DNA of 64,000 bases, taken from Colletes latitarsis (taxonomy: Eukaryota > Arthropoda > Insecta > Hymenoptera > Colletidae). Numbering within the stretch: the stretch's first letter is position 1; every line of letters starts with the position of its first letter. The notes beneath the pieces were generated by a model. It did not search any database. It saw only the letters and a list, made by a program, of their open reading frames with translations, and was not told where the DNA came from. The DNA is taken from positions 8,432,001-8,496,000 of the forward strand of contig NW_027488368.1 of assembly GCF_051014445.1 (NCBI RefSeq). Reading direction: 5' to 3'. Positions 12,590 to 23,815 of this stretch are shown piece after piece. The position numbers were made by a program, and so were the translations under genes.

Positions 12590-14144
12590 TTTCCGGGGGG
12601 GCCGATCGACTATCGACGCGATAGGTCGTGTGAGGGCCCTCTCGGAGGCGGCCGTCTCCCGGGGAGGGGTGGCATTGGCAATATCCTTGGATATTGCTAA
12701 TGCCTTTAACACCCTCCCCTGGGAAGAGATAAGGAGGGGACTCGAATATCATCGAGTCCCCCCTTGTCTCAGGGCGGTCGTCGGAGATTATCTCCGCGGC
12801 AGGTGGATCGAGTATCCGGGCCGGGATGGTGATATGCGGAGGGAGGTGTACTGCGGTGTTCCGCAGGGGTCGGTCCTCGGGCCACTCCTGTGGAACATCG
12901 CGTACGACTCGGTGTTGCGGGCCGGCCTCCCCGACGGCGTCAGCACGGTGTGTTATGCGGATGACACACTGGTGCTGGCCGTCGGGGCGCACTGGGGGAG
13001 GGCCATGCGTCGCGCGGAGGAGGGGTCGCAACGCGTCGTCGACCGGATCAGGGGGATGGGGATGACGGTGGCGGTCCATAAGACCGAGGTGATTGCGTTT
13101 CATTCACCTCGGCAGGATCCGCCACCCCCTCTGATCCGGGTGGGTGGGGCTGACATCGAGGTGAAGCCCCAGATCAGGTATCTAGGGCTGATCCTCGATA
13201 GCCACTGGCGTTTCGAGGAGCATTTCCGCTGCCTGGTCCCCCGGTTGGAAAGGATGGTTGCGGCTCTGGGTCGGATCCTGCCCAACCTGGGGGGCCCGGT
13301 AGGCCGAGTTCGTCGCCTCTATGTGGCAATGGTCCAGTCGGTGGCCCTATACGGGGCCCCCGTCTGGGCGGACGACCTGGCTGCCTCCCGGCGCGGCATG
13401 ACTATGCTGCGTCGGGTGCAGAGGCGCATGGCGCTCAGGGTCGTCCGCGGGTATCGGACCATGTCACATGAGGCGGCGACGGTTCTAGCGGGGATGCCGC
13501 CCATGGACCTGCTCGCGCGGTCGCACGCGGTGATGTACCGGCACCGCGTCGACGGTCGCGCGGGGGTGGGGGCGGTCCCGGGCGGGCAGGAACCTGCTTG
13601 GGGCGATTTGAAGCGCCAGGCCCGGCAGTCCGTGTTGCTCGCGTGGCAGGAGCGGCTGGCTCTGCCAACCGCGGGGCACCGGACTGTCGGGGCGGTTCGG
13701 CCACTCCTGAAGGAGTGGCTGGACAGAGGCCATGGCAGCCTCACCTACCGGATGGCACAGGTATTTTCCGGGCATGGCAGCTTCGGAAGATACCTGTGCC
13801 GGATAGGGAAGGAGCCGACGGCGCGTTGCTGCCACTGCGACGCTGAGCAGGACACGGCGGATCATACCCTGGAGGTATGCCCCGCGTGGGAGGGGGAGCG
13901 TCGTGTCCTGGTCGGCGTCGTCGGGCGGGATGTCTCGCTGCCGGGCGTGGTGCGCGCCATGCTCGGCAGCGAGGAGAAGTGGAGGGCCGTGGCCTCCTTC
14001 TGCGAGAACGTAATGTTGCAGAAGGAGGCCGCGGGGAGGGAGCGCGAGCTTCAGCGGCGCGCTGAAGCTCGCGCTCGTGCGGTGGCCCGAGGTCGTCGCC
14101 CGGTCGCGAGGCGTCGCGGGCGGCCGCCTCGGCGTGGCGGATGA
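12590..14144 (+). pseudogene. ORF2 fragment of element A: reverse transcriptase, N-terminally truncated
   Basis: About 518 codons remain open from the truncation point to a TGA at 14142-14144. Visible RT motifs are the first catalytic aspartate in LDIANAF (near 12690), PQGSVLGP (12861-12884), YADD (12954-12965), the YLGLILD motif, and a C-terminal CX2CX8HX4C finger (about 13827-13880). The endonuclease and the N-terminal part of the RT are absent, so this copy cannot mobilise itself. The reading happens to be open upstream into the satellite to a GTG at 12501, with no ATG; I regard that chimeric extension as accidental. By eye, 12 residues differ from element B. No frameshift or stop is present in this fragment. 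Confidence 0.93.
14041..14075 (+). other. Perfect inverted repeat at the end of ORF2 (element A)
   Basis: Fifteen-base arms AGCGCGAGCTTCAGC and GCTGAAGCTCGCGCT are separated by five bases, within the arginine-rich C-terminal codons. Element B has the same structure at 26896-26930, with one arm base changed. It would form a strong RNA hairpin just upstream of the stop codon. Confidence 0.85.
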
Positions 14145-14660
14145 CCTAGGCTGGGAGGGGGATCCTGAGGGGACCCTCCTCCCGCCAGGCGGCGCCGGGT
14201 CGGACCGGTTGGGGGTAGGAGTGCCTCCCCCTACCGGTCCGACGCAAGGGGAGGCACCCTCGGCGGTCTGGTGCGGCCATGAACGCCCGGCCGCCGAGGG
14301 GTGGAAACGGGGTCGCGGGCGGTTGCGAGTTGGGGCTCGCAGCCGCCACTAAACGCGGCCCCGGGACGGATAGCGGCGGGATGGAGTGGCCCCGTCCCGC
14401 CGCTATGAGGCAGTGTGTCTACTGGGGGGACCGATTGTCCCCCCAGGGGATGGGCGCGAAAGCGCGGGCACGGGGAGGATACCGGAAGAATGCTTCGAGC
14501 GATTCCCGGTATCCTCCCAAAGCGTGCCGAAGGGTCACCGTGGGGTTTTTAGTGGGTAGGTCCCGCGCCTGTCGTTGTACGGGCGCGGGGAATCCCACAC
14601 ACCCCTCCCACCTCTCCCCAAGGAGGTGGGAGGGAGTCTTTCGAAGATTTTCCCCACGAC
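14145..14660 (+). other. 3' UTR of element A with multiple hairpins
   Basis: This is 516 nt between the ORF2 stop and the poly(A). Inverted repeats seen by eye: 14199-14243 (outer arms GTCGGACCGGT/ACCGGTCCGAC), 14370-14406 (arms ATAGCGGCGGGA/TCCCGCCGCTAT), 14473-14528 (arms GGGAGGATACCGG/CCGGTATCCTCCC) and 14603-14634 (arms CCCTCCCACCTC/GAGGTGGGAGGG). In non-LTR elements the 3' UTR can be bound by the RT to start reverse transcription, so structure here is plausible biology. No AATAAA signal is seen near the end. Confidence 0.85.
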
Positions 14661-14688
14661 AAAAAAAAAAAAAAAAAAAAAAAAAAAA
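14661..14688 (+). other. Poly(A) tail of element A (28 A)
   Basis: An uninterrupted run of 28 adenines ends the element directly before the right target-site duplication. Up to two of these bases could instead belong to the target site. Confidence 0.97.
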
Positions 14689-14702
14689 GGTACGAGCCAG
14701 AT
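14689..14702 (+). repeat. Target-site duplication of element A, right copy
   Basis: GGTACGAGCCAGAT, identical to 12576-12589. It is followed by GATGGCAAATACC, so removing the element and one copy restores an ordinary monomer like that at 9750-9790. Confidence 0.93.
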
Positions 14703-17700
14703 GATGGCAAATACCAGACCTAACCCAGACATAACCGGCGTTATCCTTTAAAATATTAATCGCAGCCAGGTTTAGTTGACCGTTTCAGTGTGGAACCACA
14801 TTACTACGGGATCCAAACCAGAAAAATCTCAGGATCTGGCCAGCAACTATGCGAAAAACGCGAAAGTACGAGCTAGATGAGCGCAAATACCAGACCTAAC
14901 CCAGACATAACCGGCGTTATACTCAAAAATATTAATCAGACCCAGGTTTAATTGACTATTTCAGTGTGGTACCACTTTACTACGTGGTGCAAGCCAGAAA
15001 AAGGCCAGGATCTGGCCAACAAGTATGCGAAAAATGCGAAAGTACGAGCCAGATGAGGGCAAATACCAGACCTAACCCAGACATAACCAGCGTTATACTC
15101 TAAAATACTTATCGGAGCCAGCTTCTATTGACTGTTTCTGTGTGGTACCACATTGCTACGGGATCCAAACCAGAGAAAACTCAGGAGCTGGCCAAGAAGT
15201 ATGCGAAAAATGCGAAAGTACGAGACAGATGATGGCAAATACCAGACCTAACCGAGACATTACCGGCGTTATCCTCTAAAATGTTAATCGCAACCAGGTT
15301 TAATTGCCTGTTTCGGTGTGGAACCACATTACTACGTGATCCAAACCAGAAAAAACCCAGGATCTGCCCAACAAGGATCAGAAAAACGAGAAAGTATGAG
15401 CCAGATGATTGCAAATACCAGAACTAACCAAGACATAACCAGCGTTATCCTCCAAAATATTAATCGCAAAAAGGTTTAGTTGACTGTTTCGGTGTGGTAC
15501 CGCATTACTACGTGATCCAAACCAGAAATATCCCAGGATCTGGACAACACCTATGCGAAAAACGCGAATGTATGAGCCAGATGATTGCAAACACCAGAAC
15601 TATCCCAGACATAACCAGCGTTATCCTCTAAAATATTATTCGCAACCTGACTTAATTGACTGTTTCGGTTTAGTACCACATTACTACGTGGTCCAAGCCA
15701 GAAAAAGGCCATGATCTGGCCAAAAAGTATGCGTACAATGCGAAAGTACGAGCCAGATGAGGGCAAATCCTAGACCTAACCGAGACTGAACCGGCGTTAT
15801 CCACTAAAATATTAATCGGACCCAGGTTTAATTGACTGTTTCAGTGTGGTACCACTTTACTACTTGGTCCAAGCCAGAAGGAGGCCACGATCTGGCCAAC
15901 AAGTATGCGAAAAATGCGAAAGTACGAGCCAGATGAGGGCAAATACCAGACCTAACCGAGACATTACCGGCGTTATCCTATAAAATATTAATCGCAACCA
16001 GGTTTAATTGCCTGTTTCGGTGTGGTACCGCATTACTACGTGATCCAAACCAGAAAAAGGCCAGGATCCGGCCAAAAAGAATGCGAAAAATGCGAAAGTA
16101 CGAGCCAGATGTGGACAAATCCCAGAGCTACTCGAGACATAGCCGGCGTTATCCTCTAAAATATTAATCGCAACCAGGTTTAATTGACTGTTTCAGTGTG
16201 GTAACACATTACTACGTGATCCAAACCAGGAAAGCCCAGGATCCGGCCAACAAGAATGCGAAAAATGCGAAAGTACGAGCCAGATGAGGGCAAATACCAG
16301 ACCTAACCGAGACATTACCGGCGTTATCCTATAATATATTAACCGCAACCAGGTTTAGTTGCCTGTTTCAGTGTGGAACCACATTACTACGGGATCCAAA
16401 CCTGAAAAAACCCAGGATCTGGCCAACAACTATGCGAAAAATGCGAAAGTACGTGCCAGATGAGGGCAAATACCAGACCTAACCCAGACGTAACCGGCGT
16501 TATCCTCTAAAGTGTTAATCGAAACCAGGCTTAATTGCCTGTTTCAGTGTGGAACCACATTACTACGGGATCCAAACCAGAAAAATCCCAGGATCTGGCC
16601 AGCAACTATGCGAAAAACGCGAAAGTACGATCCAGTTGAGGGCAAATACTAGACCTAACCCAGACATAACCGGCGTTATACTCCAAAATAGTTATCGCAA
16701 CCAGGTTTAATTGACTGTTTCGGTGTGGCACCGCGTTACTACGTGATCCAAACCAGAAAAAGGCCAGGATCTGGCCAACAAGTATGCGAAAAATGTGAAG
16801 GTACGAGCCAGATGGGGGCAAATACCAAACCTAACCCAGACATAACCGGCGTTATCCTCTAAAATATTAATCGCACCCAGGTTTAATTGACTGTTTCAGT
16901 GTGGTACCACTTTACTACGTGGTCCAAGCCAGAAAAAGGCCAGTGTCTGGCCTACAAGTATGCGAAAAATGCGAAAGTACGAGCCAGATGAGGGTAAATA
17001 CCAGACCTAACCCAGACATAACCGGCGTTATCCTCTAAAATATTAATCGGACCCAGGTTTAATTGACTGTTTCAATGTGGTACCGCATTACTACGTGGTC
17101 CAAGCCGCAAAAAGGCCAGGATCTGGCCAACAAGTATGCGAAAAAAGCGAATGTACGAGCCAGATGAGGGCTAATACCAGACCTAACCGAGACATAACCG
17201 GCGTTATCCTCTAAAATATTAATCGGACCCAGGTTTAATTGACTGTTACAGTGTTGTACCACTTTACTACGTGGTCCAAGCCGCAAAAAGGCCAGGATCT
17301 GGCCAACAAGTATGCGAAAAAAGCGAAAGTACGAGCCAGATGAGGGCTAATACCAGACCTAACCGAGACATAACCGGCGTTATCCTATAAAATATTAATC
17401 GCAACCAGGTTTAATTGACTGTTTCGGTGTGGAACCACATTACTACGGGATCCAAACCAGAAAAAACCCAGGATCTGCCCAACAAGTATCAGAAAAACGA
17501 GAAAGTATGAGACAGATGATTGCAAATACCTGAACTAACCCAGACATAACCAGCGTTATGCTCCAAAATATTAATCGCAAAAAGGTTTAGTTGACCGTTT
17601 CGGTGTGGTACCGCATTACTACGTGATCCAAACCAGAAATATCCCAGGATCTGGCCAACAACTATGCGAAAAACGCGAATGTATGAGCCAGATGATTGCC

Positions 17701-20700
17701 AATACCAGAACTATCCCAGACATAACCAGCGTTATCCTCTAAAATATTAATCGCAACCAGGTTTAATTGCCTGTTTCGGTGTGGTACCACATTACTACGT
17801 GGTCCAAGCCAGAAAAAGGCCAGGATCTGAACAACAAGTATGCGAAAAATGCGAAAGTACGAGCCAGATGGTTGCTAACACCAGAACTAACCCAAACGTA
17901 ACCAGCGTTATCCTCCAAACTATTAATCGGAACCAGCTTTTATTGACTGTTTCAGTGTGATACCACAGTACTACGTGATCCAAACCAGAAAAAACCCATG
18001 ATCTGCCCAACATATATGCGAAAGACGCGAAAGTATGAGCCAGATGATTGCAGATACCAGAACTAACCCAGACATAACCAGCGTTATCCTCCAAAATATT
18101 AATCGCAACCAGGTATAATTGACTGTTTCGGTGTGGTACCGCATTACTACGTGATCCAAACCGGAAAAAACCCGGGATCTGCCCAACAAGTATGCGAAGA
18201 ATGCGAAAGTACGAGACAGATGAGGGCAAATACCAGACCTAACCGAGATGTAACCGGCGTTATCCTCTAAAATATTAAACGCAACAATGTTTAGTTGACT
18301 GTTTCGGCGTGGTACCGCATTACCGCGGGAACCAAACCAGAAATATCCCAGGATCTGGCCAACAAGTATGCGAAAAATACGAAAGTATGTGCCTGGTGAT
18401 TGCAAATACCAGAACTAACCCAAACATAACCAGCGTTATCCTCCAAAATATTAATCGCAACCAGGTTTAATTGACAGTTTCGGTGTGGAACCACATAACG
18501 ACGGGATCCAAACCACAAAAAACCCGAGATCTGGCCAACAAATAAGCGAAAAATGCGAAAGTACGAGTCAGATGAGGGCAAATCCCAGACCTAACCGAGA
18601 CATTACCGGCGTTATCCTCTAAAATATTAATCGCAACCAGGTTTAATTGACTGTTTCGAAGTGGAACCACATTACTACGGGATCCAAACCAGAAGAAACC
18701 CAGGATCTGGCCAACAAGTATGCGAAAAATGTGAAAGTATGTGCCAGATGATAGCAAATACCAGAACTAACCCAGACATAACCAGCGTTATCCTCTAAAA
18801 TACTTATCGGAACCAGCTTCTATTAACTGTTTCAGTGTGGTACCACATTAGTACGGGATCCAAACGAGAAAAAACCCACGATTTCGGCAACAAATATGCG
18901 AAAAACGCGAATGTACGAGCCAGATGAGGGCAAATACCAGACCTATCCCAGACATAACCGGCGTTATCCTCCAAAATAGTAATCGCAACCAGGTTTAATT
19001 GACTGTTTCGGTGTGGTACCGCGTTACTACCGGATCCAAACCAGAAAAATCCCAGGATCTGGCCAGCAACTATGCGAAAAACGCGAAAGTACGAGACAGT
19101 TGAGGGCAAATAGCAGACCTAACCCAGACATAACCGGCGTTATCATCTAAAATATTAATCGGAACCTGGTTTAATTGACTGTTTCAGTGTGGTACCACTT
19201 TACTACGTGATCCAAACTAGAAAAAGGCCAGGATCTGGCCAACAAGAATGCGAAAAATGCGAAAGTACGAGCCAGATGAGGGCAAATACCAGACCTAACC
19301 GAGACATTACCGGCGTTATCCTATAATATATTAACCGCAACCAGGTTTAAATGCCTGTTTCAGTGTGGAACCACATTACTACGGGATCCAAACCTGAAAA
19401 AACCCAGGATCTGGCCAACAACTATGCGAAAAATGCGAAAGTACGTGCCAGATGAGGGCAAATACCAGACCTAACCCAGACATAACCGGCGTTATCCTCT
19501 AAAATATTAATCGCACCCAGGTTTAATTGACTGTTTCAGTGTGGTACCACTTTACTACGTGGTCTAAGCCAGAAAAAGGCCAGTGTCTGGCCTACAAGTA
19601 TGCGAAAAATGCGAAAGTACGAGCCAGATGAGGGTAAATACCAGACCTAACCGAGACATAACCGGCGTTATCCTAGAAAATATTAATCGCAACCAGGTTT
19701 AATTGACTGTTTCGGTGTGGAACCACATTACTACGGGATCCAAACCAGAAAAAACCCAGGATCTGCCCAACAAGTATCAGAAAAACGAGAAAGTATGAGA
19801 CAGATGATTGCAAATACCTGAACTAACCCAGACATAACCAGCGTTATCCTCCAAAATATTAATCGCAAAAAGGTTTAGTTGACCGTTTCGGTGTGGTACC
19901 GCATTACTACGTGATCCAAACCAGAAATATCCCAGGATCTGGCCAACAACTACGCGAAAAACGCGAATGTATGAGCCAGATGATTGCAAATACCAGAACT
20001 ATCCCAGACATAACCAGCGTTATCCTCCAAATTATTAATCGGAACCAGCTTTTATTGACTGTTTCAGTGTGATACCACAGTACTACGTGATCCAAACCAG
20101 AAAAAAACCATGATCTGCCCAACAAGTATGCGAAAAACGCGAAAGTATGAGCCAGATGATTGCAGATACCAGAACTAACCCAGACATAACCAGCGTTATC
20201 CTCCAAAATATTAATCGGAACCAGCTTTTATTGACTGTTTCAGTGTGATACCACAGTACTACGTGATCCAAACCGGAAAAAACCCGGGATCTGCCCAACA
20301 AGTATGCGAAGAATGCGAAAGTATGAGCCAGATGATTGCTGATACCAGAACTAACCCAGACATAACCAGCGCTATCCTCCAAAATATTAATCGCAACCAG
20401 GTTTAATTGACTGTTTCGGTGTGGTACCGCATTACTACGGGATCCAAACCAGAAAAAACTCAGGATCTGGCCAAGAAGTATGCGAAAAATGCGAAAGTAC
20501 GAGCCAGATGATGGCAAATACCAGACCTAACCGAGACATTACCGGCGTTATCCTCTAAAATGTTAATCGCAACCAGGTTTAATTGCCTGTTTCGGTGTGG
20601 AACCACATAACGACGGGATCCAAACCAGAAGAAACCCAGGATCTGGCCAAGAAGTATGCGAAAAATGTGAAAGTATGTGCCAGATGATACCAAATACCAG

Positions 20701-21546
20701 AACTAACCCAGACATAACCAGCGTTATCCTCTAAAATACTTATCGGAACCAGCATCTATTAACTGTTTCAGTGTGGTACCACATTAGTACGGGATCCAAA
20801 CGAGAAAAAACCCACGATCTGGCCAACAAATATGCGAAAAACGCGAAAGTATGAGCCAGAAGATTGCAAATACCGGAACTAACCCAGACATAACCAGCGT
20901 TATCCTCTAAAATATTATTCGCAACCAGGGTTAATTGACTGTTTCGGTGTGGTACCACATTACTACGTGGTCCAAGCCAGAAAAAGGCCAGGATCTGGTC
21001 AAAAAGTATGCGAAAAACGCGAAAGTATGAGCCAGATGATTGCAAATCCCAGACCTAACCCAAACGTAACCAGCGTTATACTCCAAACTATTAATCGGAA
21101 CCAGCTTTTATTGACTGTTTCAGTGTGGTACCACAGTACTACGTGATCCAAACCAGAAAAAACCCAGGATCTGCCCAACAAGTATGCGAAAAACGCGAAA
21201 GTATGAGCCAGATGATTGCAGATACCAGAACTAACCCAGACATAACCAGCGTTATCCTCCAAAATATTAATCGCAACCTGGTTTAATTGACTGTTTCGGT
21301 GTGGAACCACATTACTACGTGATCCAAACCAGAAAAAACCCAGGATCTGCCCAACAAGTATGCGAAAAACGCGAAAGCATGAGCCAGATGATTGCAAATC
21401 CCAGACCTAACCTAGACATAACCGGGGTTATCCTCTAAAATATTAATCGCAACCAGGTTTAGCTGACAGTTTCGGTGTGGTACCACATTACTACGTGGTC
21501 CAAGCCGGAAAAAGGCCAGGATCTGGCCAACAAGTATGCGAAAAAT
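14703..21546 (-). repeat. Satellite array, left block part 2
   Basis: About 39 further monomers of the same 176-bp family lie in the same orientation as 1-12589. They continue the interrupted HOR and then pass into variants with more minus-strand GTCTGG and ATTGCAAATACC forms. Some monomers combine into stop-free minus-strand runs of up to 144 codons (17795-18229, 17971-18405, 20083-20517). A marker beginning GTATCAGAAAAACGAG recurs at 17486 and 19774, spaced 2288 bp (13 x 176). The block ends abruptly at AAAAAT (21541-21546), where element B begins. I see no other feature in it. Confidence 0.96.
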
Positions 21547-21930
21547 CCCCTGAGGGGCTGCCAGCCTTTCAGCTGCAGTACGGGCTTAACGAACCCGGGG
21601 TATCCGAGTCATACACACACCGTAAGCCTCCTGTTGGTCGTCACAACGACCCATTCACAATTCCCTATTGGTTTTGTGAATGGTACGTGACGGCAGGAGG
21701 AACGGGGGTCTTGGCTTAACCGCCTGGGCCACGAGTATGGCGACTCTATAAAATCGCCCTCCAATCCTAAGCTATGGTGCGCGGCGATGGGATGCATGGT
21801 TGGGGGAGAAGGCCCAATCCCAAGCGACCACCTCCGGGGAACCTGCCGAACCCCCGGAGTATTAGGCTTACCCGGGTAAGGCGGCTCTGCCCGGGTGGAC
21901 CTTTATTTCCGACCATCTCGTGGGATTATT
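21547..21930 (+). promoter_or_regulatory. 5' UTR of element B, structured, probable internal promoter region
   Basis: The 384 nt from the satellite junction to the first plausible ATG are unlike the satellite. Visible structures: a CCCCTGAGGGG hairpin at the very start (21547-21557), a nested stem at 21627-21700, arms TCCGGGG/CCCCGGA (21833-21858), and a 14-bp palindrome CTTACCCGGGTAAG (21867-21880). Non-LTR elements carry an internal promoter near the 5' end by necessity, but I cannot place it. TATAAAA at 21747-21753 is present and may be chance. Confidence 0.7.
21627..21700 (+). other. Nested three-block stem-loop in the 5' UTR
   Basis: Three consecutive complementary blocks nest around one loop: CCTCCTG with CAGGAGG (outer), CGTCAC with GTGACG (middle) and CCATTCACAA with TTGTGAATGG (inner, 21651-21660 with 21674-21683). 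Together this gives 23 base pairs with small internal loops. Such nesting is unlikely by chance. Its role, for example in translation, packaging or part of a ribozyme fold, is unknown. Confidence 0.75.
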
Positions 21931-22047
21931 ATGGACACAGAAAATAAAATGGGGATGGGGCGGGTTTTGTCGGCTGGGGAGGACGGAGACGGGGTTGGGG
22001 TTAGGGTGGCGGCGCTCGCGCCCCACTCAGCGCCAGGTCCGGCTTCG

Positions 22048-22050
22048 TAG
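22048..22050 (+). other. In-frame premature TAG in ORF1
   Basis: Reading from the ATG at 21931, codon 40 is TAG, and the same frame is then open for about 270 codons. No alternative ATG lies between the TAG and about 22160. This is a substitution-type lesion rather than a homopolymer indel, so it is the better evidence that this copy is dead, unless translation starts elsewhere. Confidence 0.8.
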
Positions 22051-22842
22051 AGGGTGGAGGAGGACGACGAGACGGCGTCGGTCTCGTCCTTCTCCTCCAG
22101 CACGAGCCACATAGGCTCTAAGAGGAAGAGGACGGGGCAGGCCGTCGTCGAGGTGGGCGGGGCGATGAGCCCGTCGGTGAGGGTGAGTTGCCTCAGGGAC
22201 GAGGTGACCGAGGAGATATCGGAGAGGATCTCCTCGTCCCTGAGGCGGGTGGAGAAAGTCGCCGCTGCCTGCGCCTTTAAGGGGCAGAAAAGCGGTGGCG
22301 CGGAGGCCCTGAAGGCCGCGGCGGAGGAAATGAGGGAGGCTGCTCGGGCGCGGGAGCTCAGAGTGCGGAACGCCCGTCTGCAGCTCCTGTTGGAGGAGGA
22401 GCGACAGGGGAGGAGGAGGGCAGAGGCGCTGTGGAACAGCCCGGCCCTCCCTCCCATCCTACCTCCTCATCCACCGCCGCGTCCCTCGGCGGAGGTAAAT
22501 AAGCGGAGTGCGGCGGCAGTGGTGCGGGGCACCGCGGGCCCCTCCACCCGCACTCCGCCCGTGAAGAAGTCCCCGTCCTCCTCAGAAGACGATCTTCTGA
22601 GGAGGATTGGGGACATGATTGATGGCAAGCTGGCCGCCTTCCGGGAAGAGCTCCTCGCCGGAAGAGCGGTCAGCAGGAAGGCGGTGCCTCCCCGACCTGT
22701 TCCGGTACAGTCGGGGAAGGCAAAGAAGGGCGGAGTGAAGGCTCCGCCCAGCGTTGCTGCACCAGGGCCCCGGGTCGCGACCCCCAAGGGGGGTGGTGTA
22801 CCCGTGGTCGCGGTGGTCGCGTCCTCCACAGCACCCTCCCAA

Positions 22843-22850
22843 GGGGGGGG
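22843..22850 (+). other. Frameshift at a G8 homopolymer in ORF1
   Basis: Upstream of the run the coding frame starts at positions equal to 1 modulo 3; downstream the Gag-like sequence (VAWSEVVGRK onward) is in frame 2. One extra G, or loss of two bases, would produce this. The location in eight consecutive G makes slippage or a consensus error the obvious explanations. Confidence 0.82.
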
Positions 22851-23491
22851 TGGCGTGGAGTGAGGTGGTGGGGCGGAAGGCGAAGCGGGCGGCGAGGAAG
22901 GCCTCGCAACCGCAGCCTCCGCCTCCGCCGCCGGCGGCCAAGGTAAAGGCCGCGAAGGTCGGGAAGGCACGACCAGGTCGTCCCCCAAAAACGGCAGCGG
23001 TGACGCTGACCGTTGCGCAGGGGGGCGACCTGACCCTCGCGGAGGCGATGCGGCTCGCCAGGGAGAATATCTCCCTGGAAGAGCTGGGCATCGCCTCCGT
23101 GAGGGCGAAGAGGGCCGTGACCGGGGGTCTCTTGCTGGAGATCCCCGGTGCAGAAGGCGGCGCGAAGGCGGATCGTCTCGCCCAGAGGCTCCGGGAGCAG
23201 CTGGGCGAGCGAGTTGTCCGGGTCGCCCGGCCCACGAAGCGCACGGAGATGCGCGTTTGTGGGCTGGACGACTCGGTCAGCGCACAGGATGTGTCCCGTG
23301 CCCTTGCGAGGGCGGGGGACTGTCCTGTGGAGGACCTGCGGATCGGAGAGATCCGCAGGTCGCCCTCCGGCCTCGGGTCGGTGTGGGCCCGGTGCCCCCT
23401 CTCCGCCGCCCGTAAGGTGGCGGAATCCGGGAGGGTGTTGGTGGGGTGGGTTTCGGCGCGAGTGGAAATCCTCGCGCCGCGCCCGCTCCAG

Positions 23492-23677
23492 TGTCACCGC
23501 TGCCTCGAATTGGGGCACGTGAGGCAGTGGTGCACCTCGCCGGTGAACCGCAGCGGTCAGTGTTACCGCTGCGGTGCCAAAGAGCACCGTGCGAGCCAGT
23601 GCTCGGCGGCCCCGCACTGCCCGCTGTGTGCGGACATGGGGAGGCCAGCCGATCACAGGGTGGGGAGCAAGAAGTGC
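23492..23677 (+). other. Three CCHC zinc knuckles of ORF1
   Basis: The first knuckle is CX2CX4HX4C at 23492-23533, the second CX2CX4HX4C at 23561-23602, and the third CX2CX8HX6C at 23618-23677. All cysteines and histidines are present. Two canonical retroviral-type knuckles followed by a longer third one is the arrangement I know from R1-clade ORF1 proteins, where they bind nucleic acid. Confidence 0.92.
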
Positions 23678-23815
23678 TCCCCCCCCCCCTCCCGGAAGGA
23701 GAGGAAGAGGCGGGCTGCACCGGCTCCGGTGCCGAGGGCGGTGGCATCGTCCTCCATGGAGGTGGACGGTACTACGGGGACGGACGGCCGGGAGGAGGCT
23801 GGCGCGGCCATTAAT

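Larger units (their letters stand above)
12590..14688 (+). mobile_element. Element A: 5'-truncated R1-clade non-LTR retrotransposon
   Basis: The 2099-bp insertion corresponds base for base, without net indels (constant offset 12855), to 25445-27543 of element B. It starts inside the RT fingers region, contains the rest of ORF2 and the 3' UTR, and ends in 28 adenines. It is flanked by a perfect 14-bp duplication of satellite sequence. These are the hallmarks of target-primed reverse transcription with incomplete cDNA synthesis. It lies in the plus direction, the same as element B. GC content is far higher than in the satellite. Confidence 0.96.

Noticed and set aside
14661..14688. Element A as a processed host pseudogene
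   Set aside because: Poly(A) and a target duplication fit, but the body matches element B base for base, including RT motifs, so it is a truncated copy of the retrotransposon.
1112..21397. The same readings on the minus strand of the left array, up to 144 codons
   Set aside because: Same explanation: inverted satellite monomers. No start context, no domain, no flanking gene signals.
21747..21753. TATAAAA as the promoter of element B
   Set aside because: It lies about 200 nt inside the element. A promoter there would not yield a full-length transcript, so chance is more likely.
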